From Alkaliphilus transvaalensis ATCC 700919 (lineage in GTDB: Bacteria; Bacillota; Clostridia; Peptostreptococcales; Natronincolaceae), in assembly GCF_000621485.1 (NCBI RefSeq), contig NZ_JHYF01000006.1, forward strand, positions 124,001 to 188,000: DNA of 64,000 nucleotides, read 5' to 3'. Below the pieces are notes generated by a model. It was not told where the DNA came from. It ran no database searches and saw only the letters and a list, made by a program, of their open reading frames with translations. The translations under genes were made by a program, and so were the position numbers. Each line of letters starts with the position of its first letter. Positions within the stretch are counted from its first letter, which is position 1. Below, in pieces: positions 8,145 to 17,841 of this stretch.

Positions 8145-11100
8145 ATGGGGGAGAGCTGTTTGAAAAAGATAAGGCTGAATATTTTTAATCGGTTGGTAAT
8201 TGCCCTAATAACTGCCATAGCTGTACTTGTTGGCTTTGGTATCTTTACAATAATAAGAATTGACCACCTGGCATCTGTTACAAAAAAGATTTACGCTGAT
8301 CCGCTGAAAATTTCTAAGACTGCAAATGAAACAAGAGTTGATGTTTTAAAAGTCCAGAGGGAAGTTAAGGATCTATTATTAGTATCTGATAAATCTGAGG
8401 GTGGTAATATTGAATTAGAAGTAGTTAAGTTAATTAATAAGGTACAACACCACTTAGATGTTATTAATCATGGAGAAAACAAAGAAGAAATTTTAATGCT
8501 AGGAGAGGAAATTGAAGCACTGTTTTTTCAATGGCGCTATAATAAAGAAGAATTAATGGCACTAAACCAACAAGGGAGAGATCAAGAGGCCAGTGCTTTA
8601 TCTAGAAATAACAATCATATTGTAGAAGAAATAGAAGAAAGACTTCTTGCCATTGCAAAAATTGCAGAGGAAAGTGCAACTAATTTAGTTGATGATGCCT
8701 TTATGATTGAGCAATCATTAAAGTTTACTGCTATAACCATAATGGCGACCTTAGGAATATTTTTAATTATTTTATTTGCAGTAATCATCAGAAGTATACT
8801 TAGCCCAATTAATATACTTAAAAACTCCATGAATAAAAGTATTGAAACGGGTGAATTAAGAAGAGTTGATTTAAAGGGTGACAATGAAATTGTTGAAATA
8901 TCCAAATATTACAATATGTTAATAAGAAAACTTCAAGATCAGTTTTGGATAAAAGATAGCGAAAATCACCTTAATCAAGAAATAACAGGAGATATACCCC
9001 TTACAGAACTAACTGAGAAGGCATTAAATTATATTGCTCGAACAGTGGATGCAGGAAAAGGGGCCTTTTACATCTATTATCACGATCAAAGGAACCTACG
9101 TCTAACAGCCTCATTTGCCTTTACCGAGAGGGAAAGCTTATCAAATGTATATCAGTTAGGTGAAGGCGTGGTAGGTCAGGTTGCCTTGGAAAGAAAGGCG
9201 ATATTATTAAAAAATATCAACAGAAAAGATGAATGTATTAATACTGGATTATATAAAGAAGCTCCTACCAATACATATACTTTCCCACTAGTGCTAGAAA
9301 ACAAATTATATGGTGTTATTGAACTAGCATCCTTTAATGAATTAACTGCTATAAAAAAAGAGTTCTTAAATCAAGCTTCCGACATCATTACAGTTTGTTT
9401 AAACGGTGCATTACAAGGTGAGAAAATAAGAAACCTATTAAAAATTTCTGAAGAAGCCCAAAGGGAAGCAAAAATTGCTGCAGAAGATTTACAGAAGGCC
9501 AATATAGTATTAGAAGAACAACAACAACAGTTACAACAGCAAACAGCAGAGCTTCAACAAACAAACGCAGAACTTGAAGAACAACAACAATTATTACAAC
9601 ATCAAAGTGAAGAACTTCAAAAAACCAATTCTCAGCTGGAAGAACAACAACAGATACTAGAGCAACAAGCAAGTTTATTAAATATGAAAAATAGTGAATT
9701 AGAAAGAACAAAGGATGAATTAATTAGGTACTCACAAAACTTAGAGTTAGGTAATAGGTATAAGACAGAGTTCTTGGCAAATATGTCCCATGAATTGCGT
9801 ACCCCTTTAAATTCAATTATTTTACTTTCTAGACTTCTCATGAATAATAAGAATGGTATGATTCAAGAAGACTTAGAAAAAATTGCCGTAATAAACAATT
9901 CTGGACAAGAACTTTTAAGGTTGATTGATGATATTTTAGATTTATCTAAAATTGAAGCTGGAAAAATAGATATTAATAAAATAGAATTTAGAACTAATGA
10001 TCTTGTTAAAGAAGCAAGGCAGCTATTTGACAAATTAGCAGAGGAAAAAGGCATTCGCTTCTATGTGGAAGACTTACTAGTTAAAAATTTAAAGGGAGAT
10101 CGGGATAAAATATCTCAAATACTACGAAACCTAATCTCTAACGCCATCAAGTTCACAGAAGAAGGCTCAGTAATATTTAGGTTAGAGCCTGATCCGGTAA
10201 ACCCAAAGGCAGCTACTTTTACTGTTGTAGACACTGGGATAGGAATTGCAAAGGAAAACTTATCTAGAATTTTTGAAGCTTTCCAACAGGGGGATGGGTC
10301 CATCTCTAGACGTTTTGGAGGAACTGGGCTGGGATTATCCATATCTAAAAAATTAGCAGAGCTTATGGGAGGAAAGATATTAGTCGATAGCAAGCCCCAT
10401 AAAGGCAGCAGCTTTTCTCTTTATCTGCCTAACATAATTTCTGAAGGGAGTTATCTAGATCAGGAATTAGAAATTCTTCAAGAAAGTGCCGCAACTAAGG
10501 AAGAGAGCATGACAAGTGTAAGCCATAAGGTAATCTTAATAATAGAAGATGATCCTAACTTTGCAGAATACATAAGTGAAATAAACAAAGAGTTAGGATT
10601 AAAAACGATTATTGCTAAGACTGGGAAGGCTGGACTCGATTATCTAAAGGACCAAAGGATTGATGGTGTACTTTTGGATTTAATGCTACCTGATATAAGT
10701 GGAATAGATGTACTTAATGAAATCAAGAATACTCCAGAATTAAAGCATCTTCCAGTTCAAATAATCTCCTCATGGAAAAAGTCTAGTGTTTCTCAAGATA
10801 TAGGTGAAATACCTTATAAGGAAAAGCCGATGGATACCTCCGAAATAAAGAACATTGTAAAGGAACTGGTGAATTTACAAGAGGAAAATCAAAAACTTTT
10901 GGTAATTATGGATGATGAAAATCAATTAGATTCAATACATGCTTTATTTAAAGATCAGAACATCAGATTAAAGGGGAGTACTACAGTTGAGGATGCAAAG
11001 AAGCAGCTAGATGCAGAGGAGTATGATGCAATTATTTTAGACTTCGATGTTACAAAAGAGGAAGGTATTAACGTTTGTAGAGAGTTAAATAACTTAAACC

Positions 11101-11690
11101 TCGATACTCCAGTGATAATCTATGCGGGAGAAGACTTAACTGAAGATCAAGAAAAGGAAATTAAAAAGTATTGTAATCGAATTGTTGTAAAGACAGCAAA
11201 TTCAAAAGAGCGATTAATTGATGAAGTAACCTTATTTTTACATAAGCTTAAGAATAAAACAGATCAGTCACCTTACTTGATATCTAAGACAAATATCGAA
11301 CATTCCCTTCGGCTAGATGGTAAAAAGATATTAATCGTTGATGATGACACTAGAAATATCTTTGTATTAGCTACAGCCCTCGAAGAATATGGAGCTGAAA
11401 TATTGGAGGCGGAGAATGGGAAAGCTGCCCTAGCAACATTAAAGGAAAATAATATTGATTTAGTTTTAATGGATATTATGATGCCTGTAATGAACGGTTT
11501 TGACACAATCAAGGCTATACGAAGCGATGAAATTCTTAGAGATATACCTGTTATAGCGATTACAGCAAAGTCCCTAAAAGAGGATCGGGAGCGATGTATC
11601 ATTGCAGGGGCCAATGATTATATATCAAAGCCAGTAGATTACGATACTTTAATTCGATTGGTTAAGGCATGGATAGATAAGAGATCATAA
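8145..11690 (+). CDS. Large membrane hybrid histidine kinase (HAMP-GAF-HisKA-HATPase-3xREC)
   Basis: 1181 residues. A transmembrane helix (~15-38), an extracytoplasmic helical sensor region, a second helix (~192-217), HAMP, then a GAF-like domain (~285-430). A glutamine-rich coiled coil with repeated LEEQQQ motifs follows (~455-530), then HisKA with His549 in NMSHELRTPLN, HATPase (NLISNAIKF, DTGIGIA, GGTGLGLSISK), and three receivers. Acceptor candidates are Asp845 (LLDLMLPD), Asp966 and Asp1110 (LMDIMMP). The middle receiver is degenerate (ILDFDVTKEEG). A TTG at 8160 with GGGGGAG upstream is a possible alternative start. It is co-transcribed with a soluble hybrid kinase and CheR, suggesting a multi-step phosphorelay. 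Confidence 0.9.
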   Translation: MGESCLKKIRLNIFNRLVIALITAIAVLVGFGIFTIIRIDHLASVTKKIYADPLKISKTANETRVDVLKVQREVKDLLLVSDKSEGGNIELEVVKLINKVQHHLDVINHGENKEEILMLGEEIEALFFQWRYNKEELMALNQQGRDQEASALSRNNNHIVEEIEERLLAIAKIAEESATNLVDDAFMIEQSLKFTAITIMATLGIFLIILFAVIIRSILSPINILKNSMNKSIETGELRRVDLKGDNEIVEISKYYNMLIRKLQDQFWIKDSENHLNQEITGDIPLTELTEKALNYIARTVDAGKGAFYIYYHDQRNLRLTASFAFTERESLSNVYQLGEGVVGQVALERKAILLKNINRKDECINTGLYKEAPTNTYTFPLVLENKLYGVIELASFNELTAIKKEFLNQASDIITVCLNGALQGEKIRNLLKISEEAQREAKIAAEDLQKANIVLEEQQQQLQQQTAELQQTNAELEEQQQLLQHQSEELQKTNSQLEEQQQILEQQASLLNMKNSELERTKDELIRYSQNLELGNRYKTEFLANMSHELRTPLNSIILLSRLLMNNKNGMIQEDLEKIAVINNSGQELLRLIDDILDLSKIEAGKIDINKIEFRTNDLVKEARQLFDKLAEEKGIRFYVEDLLVKNLKGDRDKISQILRNLISNAIKFTEEGSVIFRLEPDPVNPKAATFTVVDTGIGIAKENLSRIFEAFQQGDGSISRRFGGTGLGLSISKKLAELMGGKILVDSKPHKGSSFSLYLPNIISEGSYLDQELEILQESAATKEESMTSVSHKVILIIEDDPNFAEYISEINKELGLKTIIAKTGKAGLDYLKDQRIDGVLLDLMLPDISGIDVLNEIKNTPELKHLPVQIISSWKKSSVSQDIGEIPYKEKPMDTSEIKNIVKELVNLQEENQKLLVIMDDENQLDSIHALFKDQNIRLKGSTTVEDAKKQLDAEEYDAIILDFDVTKEEGINVCRELNNLNLDTPVIIYAGEDLTEDQEKEIKKYCNRIVVKTANSKERLIDEVTLFLHKLKNKTDQSPYLISKTNIEHSLRLDGKKILIVDDDTRNIFVLATALEEYGAEILEAENGKAALATLKENNIDLVLMDIMMPVMNGFDTIKAIRSDEILRDIPVIAITAKSLKEDRERCIIAGANDYISKPVDYDTLIRLVKAWIDKRS

Positions 11691-11702
11691 AGGAGAGTAG
11701 TA

Positions 11703-12851
11703 ATGCAGTTAAGTATTAAATATGATGCAAAAGGAATAAAAGAACTTTCAATAGCTGGAGAAGTAGAAACAGACGAAGAAACAGCAATTTTGTTAAAATA
11801 TATAAATGATTGCTTGGAGGAAAGATTTAACATTGTTTTTCTTGATGCTAATATAGTAAATAAAATCATCATTGACAGACTATATATGCTACAGGAATAT
11901 CACCAATCGGAAATCCATGTAAATAAACAATATTTATATGCATATTTACATAAACTGGGCATCTTATGTAAGTATGTGAATAGAGGCAGAAGAAAGAGCG
12001 AAGGATTAAATGAAAATTCATTGGAATTTGAGTATAAGCTGAGTAATGAAGAGGTCTATAGTTTTTTATTAGATATTTATCGTATTTATGGATACGATTA
12101 TACTAATTATCAGATTGATAGTATTATGAGAAGAATAAAAATATCAATGCTTAGGCAAGGCTCAGTGAACTTTAATGACTTTAAAACTGCAGTTATAAAT
12201 GATGAAAGTTTATTCGAGCAGATGTTTATAAACTTTTCTATCAATACAACCGAATTTTTTAGAGATCCAGAGGTTTTTGCAGAAATTAGAGAAAGTATAT
12301 TACCCTACTTAGATTCTTTTACCCATATTAAAATATGGTGTGCAGGGTGTTCTTCTGGACAAGAACCATATTCTTTGGCAATTTTACTTGATGAAATGAA
12401 TATGTTAGACAAAGTTCAAATTTATGCAACTGATATAAATCCATACGTGATTCAGGAAGCAAAGAATGGACTTTATCCATTAGCGGGTGTAGAAAAACAA
12501 ATAAATAATTATCGAATGGCACAAGGCTGTAAGGGTTTTATGGAATATTTTAAGCTTAGGGGTAATTACATGGAAATATCTGAAAAACTAAAAAAGAATA
12601 TCCTTTTTTTTCAACATAGTTTAGTAGGAAGTGGAATCTTAAACGAGTTTCAGTTAATTTTATGTAGAAATGTACTCATTTATTTAGAACCTATATTACA
12701 AAAAAATATATTAGCGAATTTCTACGATTCCCTAGACTTGAGTGGTTTTCTAATTTTAGGTAAAAGTGAGGGCATATTAAATAATAATGGTGGCGAGTTA
12801 TTCTATAGCCATCAACAGCCTGATAAAAAAATATATCGAAAGAAAAATTAA
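11703..12851 (+). CDS. CheR-type protein-glutamate methyltransferase with N-terminal extension
   Basis: 382 residues. Residues ~120-380 are a CheR methyltransferase: an N-terminal helical domain, SINTTEFFRDPEVF, the SAM-binding CAGCSSGQEPYSLAI (from Cys213), the ATDINPYVI acidic loop, and CRNVLIYLEPILQ near the C-terminus. CheR methylates glutamates of chemoreceptor-like proteins using SAM. The first ~110 residues are an extra alpha/beta region (KGIKELSIAGEVETDE onward) that I do not recognise with certainty; it could be STAS-like. No receptor, CheB or CheW is adjacent; its partners are the two hybrid kinases upstream (12-base gap), so a signalling role other than flagellar chemotaxis is likely. 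Confidence 0.88.
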   Translation: MQLSIKYDAKGIKELSIAGEVETDEETAILLKYINDCLEERFNIVFLDANIVNKIIIDRLYMLQEYHQSEIHVNKQYLYAYLHKLGILCKYVNRGRRKSEGLNENSLEFEYKLSNEEVYSFLLDIYRIYGYDYTNYQIDSIMRRIKISMLRQGSVNFNDFKTAVINDESLFEQMFINFSINTTEFFRDPEVFAEIRESILPYLDSFTHIKIWCAGCSSGQEPYSLAILLDEMNMLDKVQIYATDINPYVIQEAKNGLYPLAGVEKQINNYRMAQGCKGFMEYFKLRGNYMEISEKLKKNILFFQHSLVGSGILNEFQLILCRNVLIYLEPILQKNILANFYDSLDLSGFLILGKSEGILNNNGGELFYSHQQPDKKIYRKKN

Positions 12852-12859
12852 AGACTATT

Positions 12860-12889
12860 CTAAAGCTGCATCATTAGATGTGGCTTTAG
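12860..12889. promoter_or_regulatory. Hairpin in the cheR-membrane gene gap
   Basis: CTAAAGC (12860-12866) and GCTTTAG (12883-12889) are perfect complements, with a further CATC/GATG pair inside. No T-tract follows in the + direction. It may be an mRNA-processing or attenuation structure, or an operator, between the signalling operon and the MoxR cluster. Confidence 0.35.
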
Positions 12890-12924
12890 AACTAATTAGG
12901 CTTAGGGTTAGAAGGAGAGATGAA

Positions 12925-13878
12925 ATGGGAGTACTTAATTTTGCAGAAATTATGGATAAATCTATTGAAATTTTGAAAAAGAAACTAAAGTCGTTGATTT
13001 TTTATAATCTTGGTTATGGGGTAATATTGTTTTTAAGTAGTATCCCACTTATCATTGCAGGGTCAGTTATTATAGCTATTTTTGCACCTATATTTGATGC
13101 TTGGGGAGGCATGCTTATAATATGTCTGCTAATTGCGTCATTAGTAGGGTTTATTATGTCCTTTAAGATAGGGGTTATGAAAATTGTCAGCGAAGAATAT
13201 ACAGGAGAAGAGGTCTTTGCATTTGATGCAATCAAAGAGTCCTTTAAAAAGTCTCCTAAAGTAATGGGTATGTATTCTTTAGCTTTTTTAATATATGGGC
13301 CCGTGATAGCCTCTGTAATCTATGTTCTTAACAGGTTTTATTACGAAATTGGTATGTCCTTATTATTAAATCAGAATGCTGTAACAGGCATGGTCATTTC
13401 TACTTTAATAGGAATAGTTTTTATTATTTTATTAGTTGTAGGCATAACCACATTATATACATCTTTATTAATCTTCTCGATACCCATAATTACTTTTGAA
13501 GATGGTGGAGTCATCTATTCTCTTAAGAAGAGTTTTATAATGGTGAAAAAGAACTTTTGGAGAATAGTAGGGTGTAATATACTGATCTATCTGAGTGTCA
13601 TCGCTATTAGAGTCTCTATAGAGAGTTTTGTGGGATTGCTAGTGGCAGTTTTTTTCATTGTTTTAAGAATTTTTGATAATAACCAAAGTTTTATGACAAT
13701 GCTTTATGCTGTTTCTGGGGTTTTAAGAAATCCACTGAACATTATCACTTACTTTATTTTTGCTCCATTAAACGCCATTATGATTTCACTATTGTACTTT
13801 AATGAAAGGTTTAAGCAGGAAGGGTTCGATCTGGTCTTAAAGCTAAGAAAAATTCGTAGAATGAAGGAAAGGAACTAG
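12925..13878 (+). CDS. Polytopic membrane protein of the MoxR cluster
   Basis: 317 residues with about six hydrophobic segments, e.g. GVILFLSSIPLIIAGSVIIA, MLIICLLIASLVGFIM, MGMYSLAFLIYGPVIASVI and IVFIILLVVGITTLY. The ATG at 12925 is chosen because AAGGAGAGATGAA precedes it; upstream in-frame codons overlap cheR and lack a site. It resembles the membrane proteins of unknown function (glycerophosphodiesterase-type membrane domains) found beside MoxR/DUF58 genes. The hydrophobic layout is seen directly; the function is not known. The next gene follows after 4 bases. Confidence 0.7.
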   Translation: MGVLNFAEIMDKSIEILKKKLKSLIFYNLGYGVILFLSSIPLIIAGSVIIAIFAPIFDAWGGMLIICLLIASLVGFIMSFKIGVMKIVSEEYTGEEVFAFDAIKESFKKSPKVMGMYSLAFLIYGPVIASVIYVLNRFYYEIGMSLLLNQNAVTGMVISTLIGIVFIILLVVGITTLYTSLLIFSIPIITFEDGGVIYSLKKSFIMVKKNFWRIVGCNILIYLSVIAIRVSIESFVGLLVAVFFIVLRIFDNNQSFMTMLYAVSGVLRNPLNIITYFIFAPLNAIMISLLYFNERFKQEGFDLVLKLRKIRRMKERN

Positions 13879-13882
13879 GCTT

Positions 13883-14551
13883 GTGAAACATATAGATGGA
13901 ATGATTGCTGCAAAATCTGAATTTGATCATATTGTAAAGGAAATATTAGAAAGTCCTCGGTATAGGCATTTAGGTAATGGAAGGGAGAACGGGCTGGATG
14001 AGTTAAGAAAGTGGTTAGTGGATTGGCTTAGTAGGCTATTAGAAAGATTGTCTTCAAATGAGATGGAAATATCTCCTGTTGTAGCCGACAGACTTTCGGT
14101 TTTGGCCCTAATTATAGGTTTAGTATTCATCACGACAATTGTTGTATTTATAGCTGTTAAATTAAATAAAACCTTTGAAAAAAATGATAGAGTTAAGGAA
14201 ATTTTAGGTGAAAAAATAGATGATCTGACCACACCCAATAGTCTTAGGGCAAAAGCTGAAGAAATACAGTTACAAGGGGATTTTAGATTAGCGGTGAGAT
14301 ATGATTTTATTGCCCTATTATTATTACTTCATAGGTCAAAGATTATTTATCTTAATGAGGCTAAGACAAATGAAGAAATATATCGTTGCTTAATTGAAGG
14401 TAATTTTAAAAGTTTGGAAGAGATTAAATGGCTTATAAACACCTTTAATTCAGTTTGGTATGGATTGAACACCTTCACAGAAAACCAGTATAAAGATTGG
14501 AACCATCAATTTAATAGGCTTTGGAACGAGGTGTTGAAGGATGAAGGGTAA
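13883..14551 (+). CDS. DUF4129-domain membrane protein
   Basis: 222 residues with a GTG start; AAGGAAAGG lies upstream. One clear transmembrane helix (~residues 72-95, LALIIGLVFITTIVVFIAV) follows a short N-terminal part with RYRHLG. The C-terminal cytoplasmic part has LRAKAEEIQLQGDFRLAVRYDF, LLLLHRSKII, NEEIYRCLIEGN and FNSVWYGL, matching DUF4129 proteins that accompany MoxR ATPases. The gene overlaps the next by 11 bases, so they are coupled. Role unknown; possibly part of a membrane complex assembled by the MoxR ATPase. Confidence 0.75.
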   Translation: MKHIDGMIAAKSEFDHIVKEILESPRYRHLGNGRENGLDELRKWLVDWLSRLLERLSSNEMEISPVVADRLSVLALIIGLVFITTIVVFIAVKLNKTFEKNDRVKEILGEKIDDLTTPNSLRAKAEEIQLQGDFRLAVRYDFIALLLLLHRSKIIYLNEAKTNEEIYRCLIEGNFKSLEEIKWLINTFNSVWYGLNTFTENQYKDWNHQFNRLWNEVLKDEG

Positions 14552-15557
14552 ATTAAATAAAGAGTTGATGATATTTATATTCCTAATTCCAATTTTTTTG
14601 ATGGGAGCCTCATTTTTTTCTAATAGAAGTGATCAATTACCAAGTTACTCTACCTTAAATCGAGGCGAAAGGGGATATAGTGTATATTATGAAACTTTAA
14701 AGCAACTGGGATATCCTGTACAACGAGGCTTAATAAGGTTGGAAAACCAAGAAATTAATAAGTTTCAAATAGTAGTTGAATACGGAGATTTTGACATTAA
14801 TCATAAGGATATTCGGGAATGGGTAGAAGAAGGCGGTAGATTACTTTATCTTACTCAAGATCACCGGTCCATCGTTGAATATGGTAATAAAGTTATAATA
14901 GATGACGATATCTTCTATATTAGTTATGAAAAGGGCATGATTATTGTGGGTGATGCTGATGGCATTACTAATGCATCTTTACTTGTCGATACTAGTTATC
15001 CATATCAGTTGTTACAGATGCTGGTAACCTACGCTACAGATGAAATCATTTTTAATGAATATCATTTATTTAATGAAGGAAACAATAATTCCCTCTGGAA
15101 CCAGATCCCTTTAAATTTCAAGATGATTATTTATCAGTTGATTCTAGTTGTTATTGGTTTTTTTTATTATAAAGGCAAGTCCTTTGGAAAGCCAATTCCC
15201 CTTCATGATGAAGTTGAAAGGGAAGAACATGAGTATCTTTATGCTTCAGCTTCCCTATACAGGGGTGCAAAGTGTTGGGATATTATGCTCGAGAATTATT
15301 ATGAAAATTTTTTAAAGATTTTAGGGAAACATGAAGAAAATTGGCTAGAACTTTGGGGACAAACACAACTACCCCATTACCATAAGGCAAAGGAAGTCTA
15401 TAGCTTTATGGAACAGGAAGAAAACCAAGTTAAAGTAAGCGGTAAAGAAAAATATAAAGAAACTCAATATAGTGAGAAGGAGTACAAGAGAATGGTTGAG
15501 TTGATAGACCAGTTAACAATGGTATTGAAGAAAAGGAGAGAGAATTTTGGAAAATAG
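14541..15557 (+). CDS. DUF4350-domain membrane protein
   Basis: 338 residues. N-terminal transmembrane helix (~8-26), then an extracytoplasmic domain beginning PSYSTLNRGERGYSVYYETLKQLGY, characteristic of DUF4350, a ThuA/glutamine-amidotransferase-like fold lacking obvious catalytic residues. A second helix (~198-215, LILVVIGFFYYKG) leads to a helical cytoplasmic tail rich in charged residues. It is sandwiched between DUF4129 and MoxR genes with overlaps at both ends. Function unknown in the family. Confidence 0.75.
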   Translation: MKGKLNKELMIFIFLIPIFLMGASFFSNRSDQLPSYSTLNRGERGYSVYYETLKQLGYPVQRGLIRLENQEINKFQIVVEYGDFDINHKDIREWVEEGGRLLYLTQDHRSIVEYGNKVIIDDDIFYISYEKGMIIVGDADGITNASLLVDTSYPYQLLQMLVTYATDEIIFNEYHLFNEGNNNSLWNQIPLNFKMIIYQLILVVIGFFYYKGKSFGKPIPLHDEVEREEHEYLYASASLYRGAKCWDIMLENYYENFLKILGKHEENWLELWGQTQLPHYHKAKEVYSFMEQEENQVKVSGKEKYKETQYSEKEYKRMVELIDQLTMVLKKRRENFGK

Positions 15558-16512
15558 CCGAGAGACTAAGATCAAGAGAATAGTAGACCAGATCAAGATT
15601 GAACTAGACAAAGTAATTGTAGAGCAGCAGGATTTGGTTGAGTTTTCATTAATAAGTTTAATTTCTGGCGGACATGTTTTAATAGAGGGGGTTCCTGGCT
15701 TAGCGAAGACCTTAATGGTTAGGGCTTTAGCTAAAACAATTGACCTTGATTTTAAACGTATACAATTTACCCCTGATTTAATGCCTGCAGATGTAACAGG
15801 AACAAAGGTTTATAATATGGCATCCCGTGAGTTTGAACTAAAAAAAGGACCAGTCTTTACAAATTTTTTATTGGCAGATGAAATTAATCGAACACCTCCT
15901 AAAACCCAGGCTGGTTTACTGGAATCTATGGCAGAAGGGACAGTATCTATAGATGGTGAAATGTTAAATCTACCATCTCCTTATATGGTATTTGCTACTC
16001 AAAATCCTTTAGAATATGAAGGGACATATCCATTACCAGAAGCTTTAGTAGATCGATTTTTAATGAAGATTGTAATTGATTATCCTTCTTTTGCTGCAGA
16101 GTTAGAGGTTTTAAATCGTCATCATAGTGGCTTTAAAAGCATAAATCCAGAAGATTGGGACCTTAAGGCTGTTTGTAGTTGGCAAGATATTGTTGAAGCT
16201 CAACAAATGTCAATAGGGGTAAAGGTCGAACCTCAATTAATGGAGTATATTATGAAAATTATTACAGAGACAAGAAATGATCCAACTATCGAGATTGGCA
16301 GTTCACCTAGGGGTTCAATTGCATTGCTACAATGTGCAAAGGCTTGTGCCATCTATAATGGGAGAGATTATGTTATTCCAGAGGACATAAAAAGAATGAC
16401 TATTCCTACCTTAAGACATAGAATTGTTCTAAGACCAGAGTTAGAATTAGAAGGAATTAAAGCTGATGAGGTATTGTTACAGATTCTTTCTAAAGTAAAA
16501 GTACCTAGATAG
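15547..16512 (+). CDS. MoxR-family AAA ATPase
   Basis: 321 residues with a probable TTG start at 15547, preceded by AGGAGAG. Walker A is GVPGLAKT (residues ~50-57) and Walker B is FLLADEINRTPPKTQ (~112). Further motifs are FATQNPLEYEGTYPLPEALVDRF (sensor 1 and arginine finger region) and SSPRGSIALLQCAKA (sensor 2). MoxR ATPases act as chaperones that insert cofactors or activate VWA/DUF58 partners; the DUF58 gene starts just downstream. The start overlaps the previous gene by 11 bases. Confidence 0.92.
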   Translation: MENSRETKIKRIVDQIKIELDKVIVEQQDLVEFSLISLISGGHVLIEGVPGLAKTLMVRALAKTIDLDFKRIQFTPDLMPADVTGTKVYNMASREFELKKGPVFTNFLLADEINRTPPKTQAGLLESMAEGTVSIDGEMLNLPSPYMVFATQNPLEYEGTYPLPEALVDRFLMKIVIDYPSFAAELEVLNRHHSGFKSINPEDWDLKAVCSWQDIVEAQQMSIGVKVEPQLMEYIMKIITETRNDPTIEIGSSPRGSIALLQCAKACAIYNGRDYVIPEDIKRMTIPTLRHRIVLRPELELEGIKADEVLLQILSKVKVPR

Positions 16513-16527
16513 AAGGTGGGTGATCTT

Positions 16528-17841
16528 TTGTCTATTACCAAACGGTTTATTTATTTATTATCAGCAGGCATAGGTATTTTAATGCTAGGAATTATTTTTC
16601 AAAAGACTTTTATTTTATTCCTATTATATAACCTTTTATGTGGTGGCTTGTTAGTAATTGATTATTACATATCGCCAGATGAAAAACAGCTTGTTATAGA
16701 ATCAAGTAAAGAAGAGACTTTATCTATTTATGAAAAAGAACCAATCAATCTATATGTTTATAATAAAAGTCCTTATAAGATTAATTTAGAAATTAAAGAT
16801 GAAGTACCTAATTTTCATTTTAGAGTAGAAAACAAAGTAATAAAGGGAAGTGTGATGCCCCATGAAAAAAAGCATTTATCCTATGTGTTGACTCCTACTA
16901 AACGGGGTGCATATATCTTTCATAACATATATCTAAGGTTTGAAGGTCGGCTAGGGTTATGTATAAAATCCTCTAAAGTTAATTTCGAGCGGGAATATAA
17001 AGTTTATCCTAATTTAAAAAATCTAAGAAAGTATAGGTTGAGTATTTGTAATAATAGGTTATTTAAAATGGGTCAAAGAAATATTAAAAGCCTTGGTAGA
17101 GGAACCTCCTTTGAAAGTCTAAGGGAATATGTTTCGGGCGATGAATATAAAAAAATTAATTGGAAGGCATCTGCAAGGGGAAATAAATTAATTGTAAATC
17201 AGTATGAACCAGAGAAAAATCAACATGTATACATTTTTATCGATACAGGTAGACCGATGAGTTATACTGTTAGAGGAAATAGAAAACTAGACTTGGTAGT
17301 TAATACTGCTTTAGTATTATCGGATATCATTAATCAAGGAGGAGATCAATCTGGCTTACTTTTATTTAATAAAGAGGTCAATAAAATGCTAATGCCCGGT
17401 AGAGGAATTGCCCATAGGGGAGCCATGTTAGAGACCTTATATCACATTGATCATACTAATGAAACCTCAAATTTTATAGAGGCCTTTCATCAATTTAAAA
17501 TGAAGGAAAGAAATAGGAGTATTATTTTTCTATTTACGGACTTTACAACCCATGAAGAGGCTGAAGATTTATTGAAGGTGTTACCTATAATATCAAAAAA
17601 TAATATTGTCATAGTAATGCTAATTAGAAATGAAGGGCTAGAAACCATCGCTAATCAAGAGGCCAAGGATGAAGAAGAATTATTTAATAAAGGAGTGGCA
17701 TTAGAATTTCTAGCCGATAGAAAAAAAGTAGTAAGCATATTAAATAGAAGGGGCGTATTCTGTATCGAAACGGTGGCAGAAAGTTTAGAGTATACGGCAG
17801 TAAATAAATATATTCAGTTAAAGAATAATACTTTCTTGTAG
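16528..17841 (+). CDS. DUF58-domain (VWA-like) membrane protein
   Basis: About 437 residues. Two hydrophobic segments at the N-terminus (FIYLLSAGIGILMLGIIF; FILFLLYNLLCGGLLVI) are followed by a beta-rich region and the DUF58 signature around GDEYKKINWKASARGNKLIVN. Then comes a VWA-like fold with FIDTGRPMSY and TDFTTHEEA as candidate metal-ion sites. DUF58 proteins are the usual partners of MoxR ATPases. The TTG at 16528 with AAGGTGG 8 bases upstream is preferred; a GTG at 16516 is an alternative. The stop codon abuts a MITE-like repeat. Confidence 0.85.
   Translation: MSITKRFIYLLSAGIGILMLGIIFQKTFILFLLYNLLCGGLLVIDYYISPDEKQLVIESSKEETLSIYEKEPINLYVYNKSPYKINLEIKDEVPNFHFRVENKVIKGSVMPHEKKHLSYVLTPTKRGAYIFHNIYLRFEGRLGLCIKSSKVNFEREYKVYPNLKNLRKYRLSICNNRLFKMGQRNIKSLGRGTSFESLREYVSGDEYKKINWKASARGNKLIVNQYEPEKNQHVYIFIDTGRPMSYTVRGNRKLDLVVNTALVLSDIINQGGDQSGLLLFNKEVNKMLMPGRGIAHRGAMLETLYHIDHTNETSNFIEAFHQFKMKERNRSIIFLFTDFTTHEEAEDLLKVLPIISKNNIVIVMLIRNEGLETIANQEAKDEEELFNKGVALEFLADRKKVVSILNRRGVFCIETVAESLEYTAVNKYIQLKNNTFL

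Noticed and set aside
9515-9670. CAACAA-rich repetitive DNA that might suggest a microsatellite or CRISPR-like array
   Set aside because: It encodes the LEEQQQ heptad-like repeats of the kinase coiled coil and lacks regular spacers.
9388-9711. Long antisense frame rich in V and L opposite the large kinase
   Set aside because: It is the mirror of the CAA/GAA-rich glutamine-glutamate coiled-coil codons, not a gene.
12787-12924. Upstream extension of the membrane protein gene overlapping cheR
   Set aside because: No ribosome site, whereas the ATG at 12925 has AAGGAGAG at the right distance.
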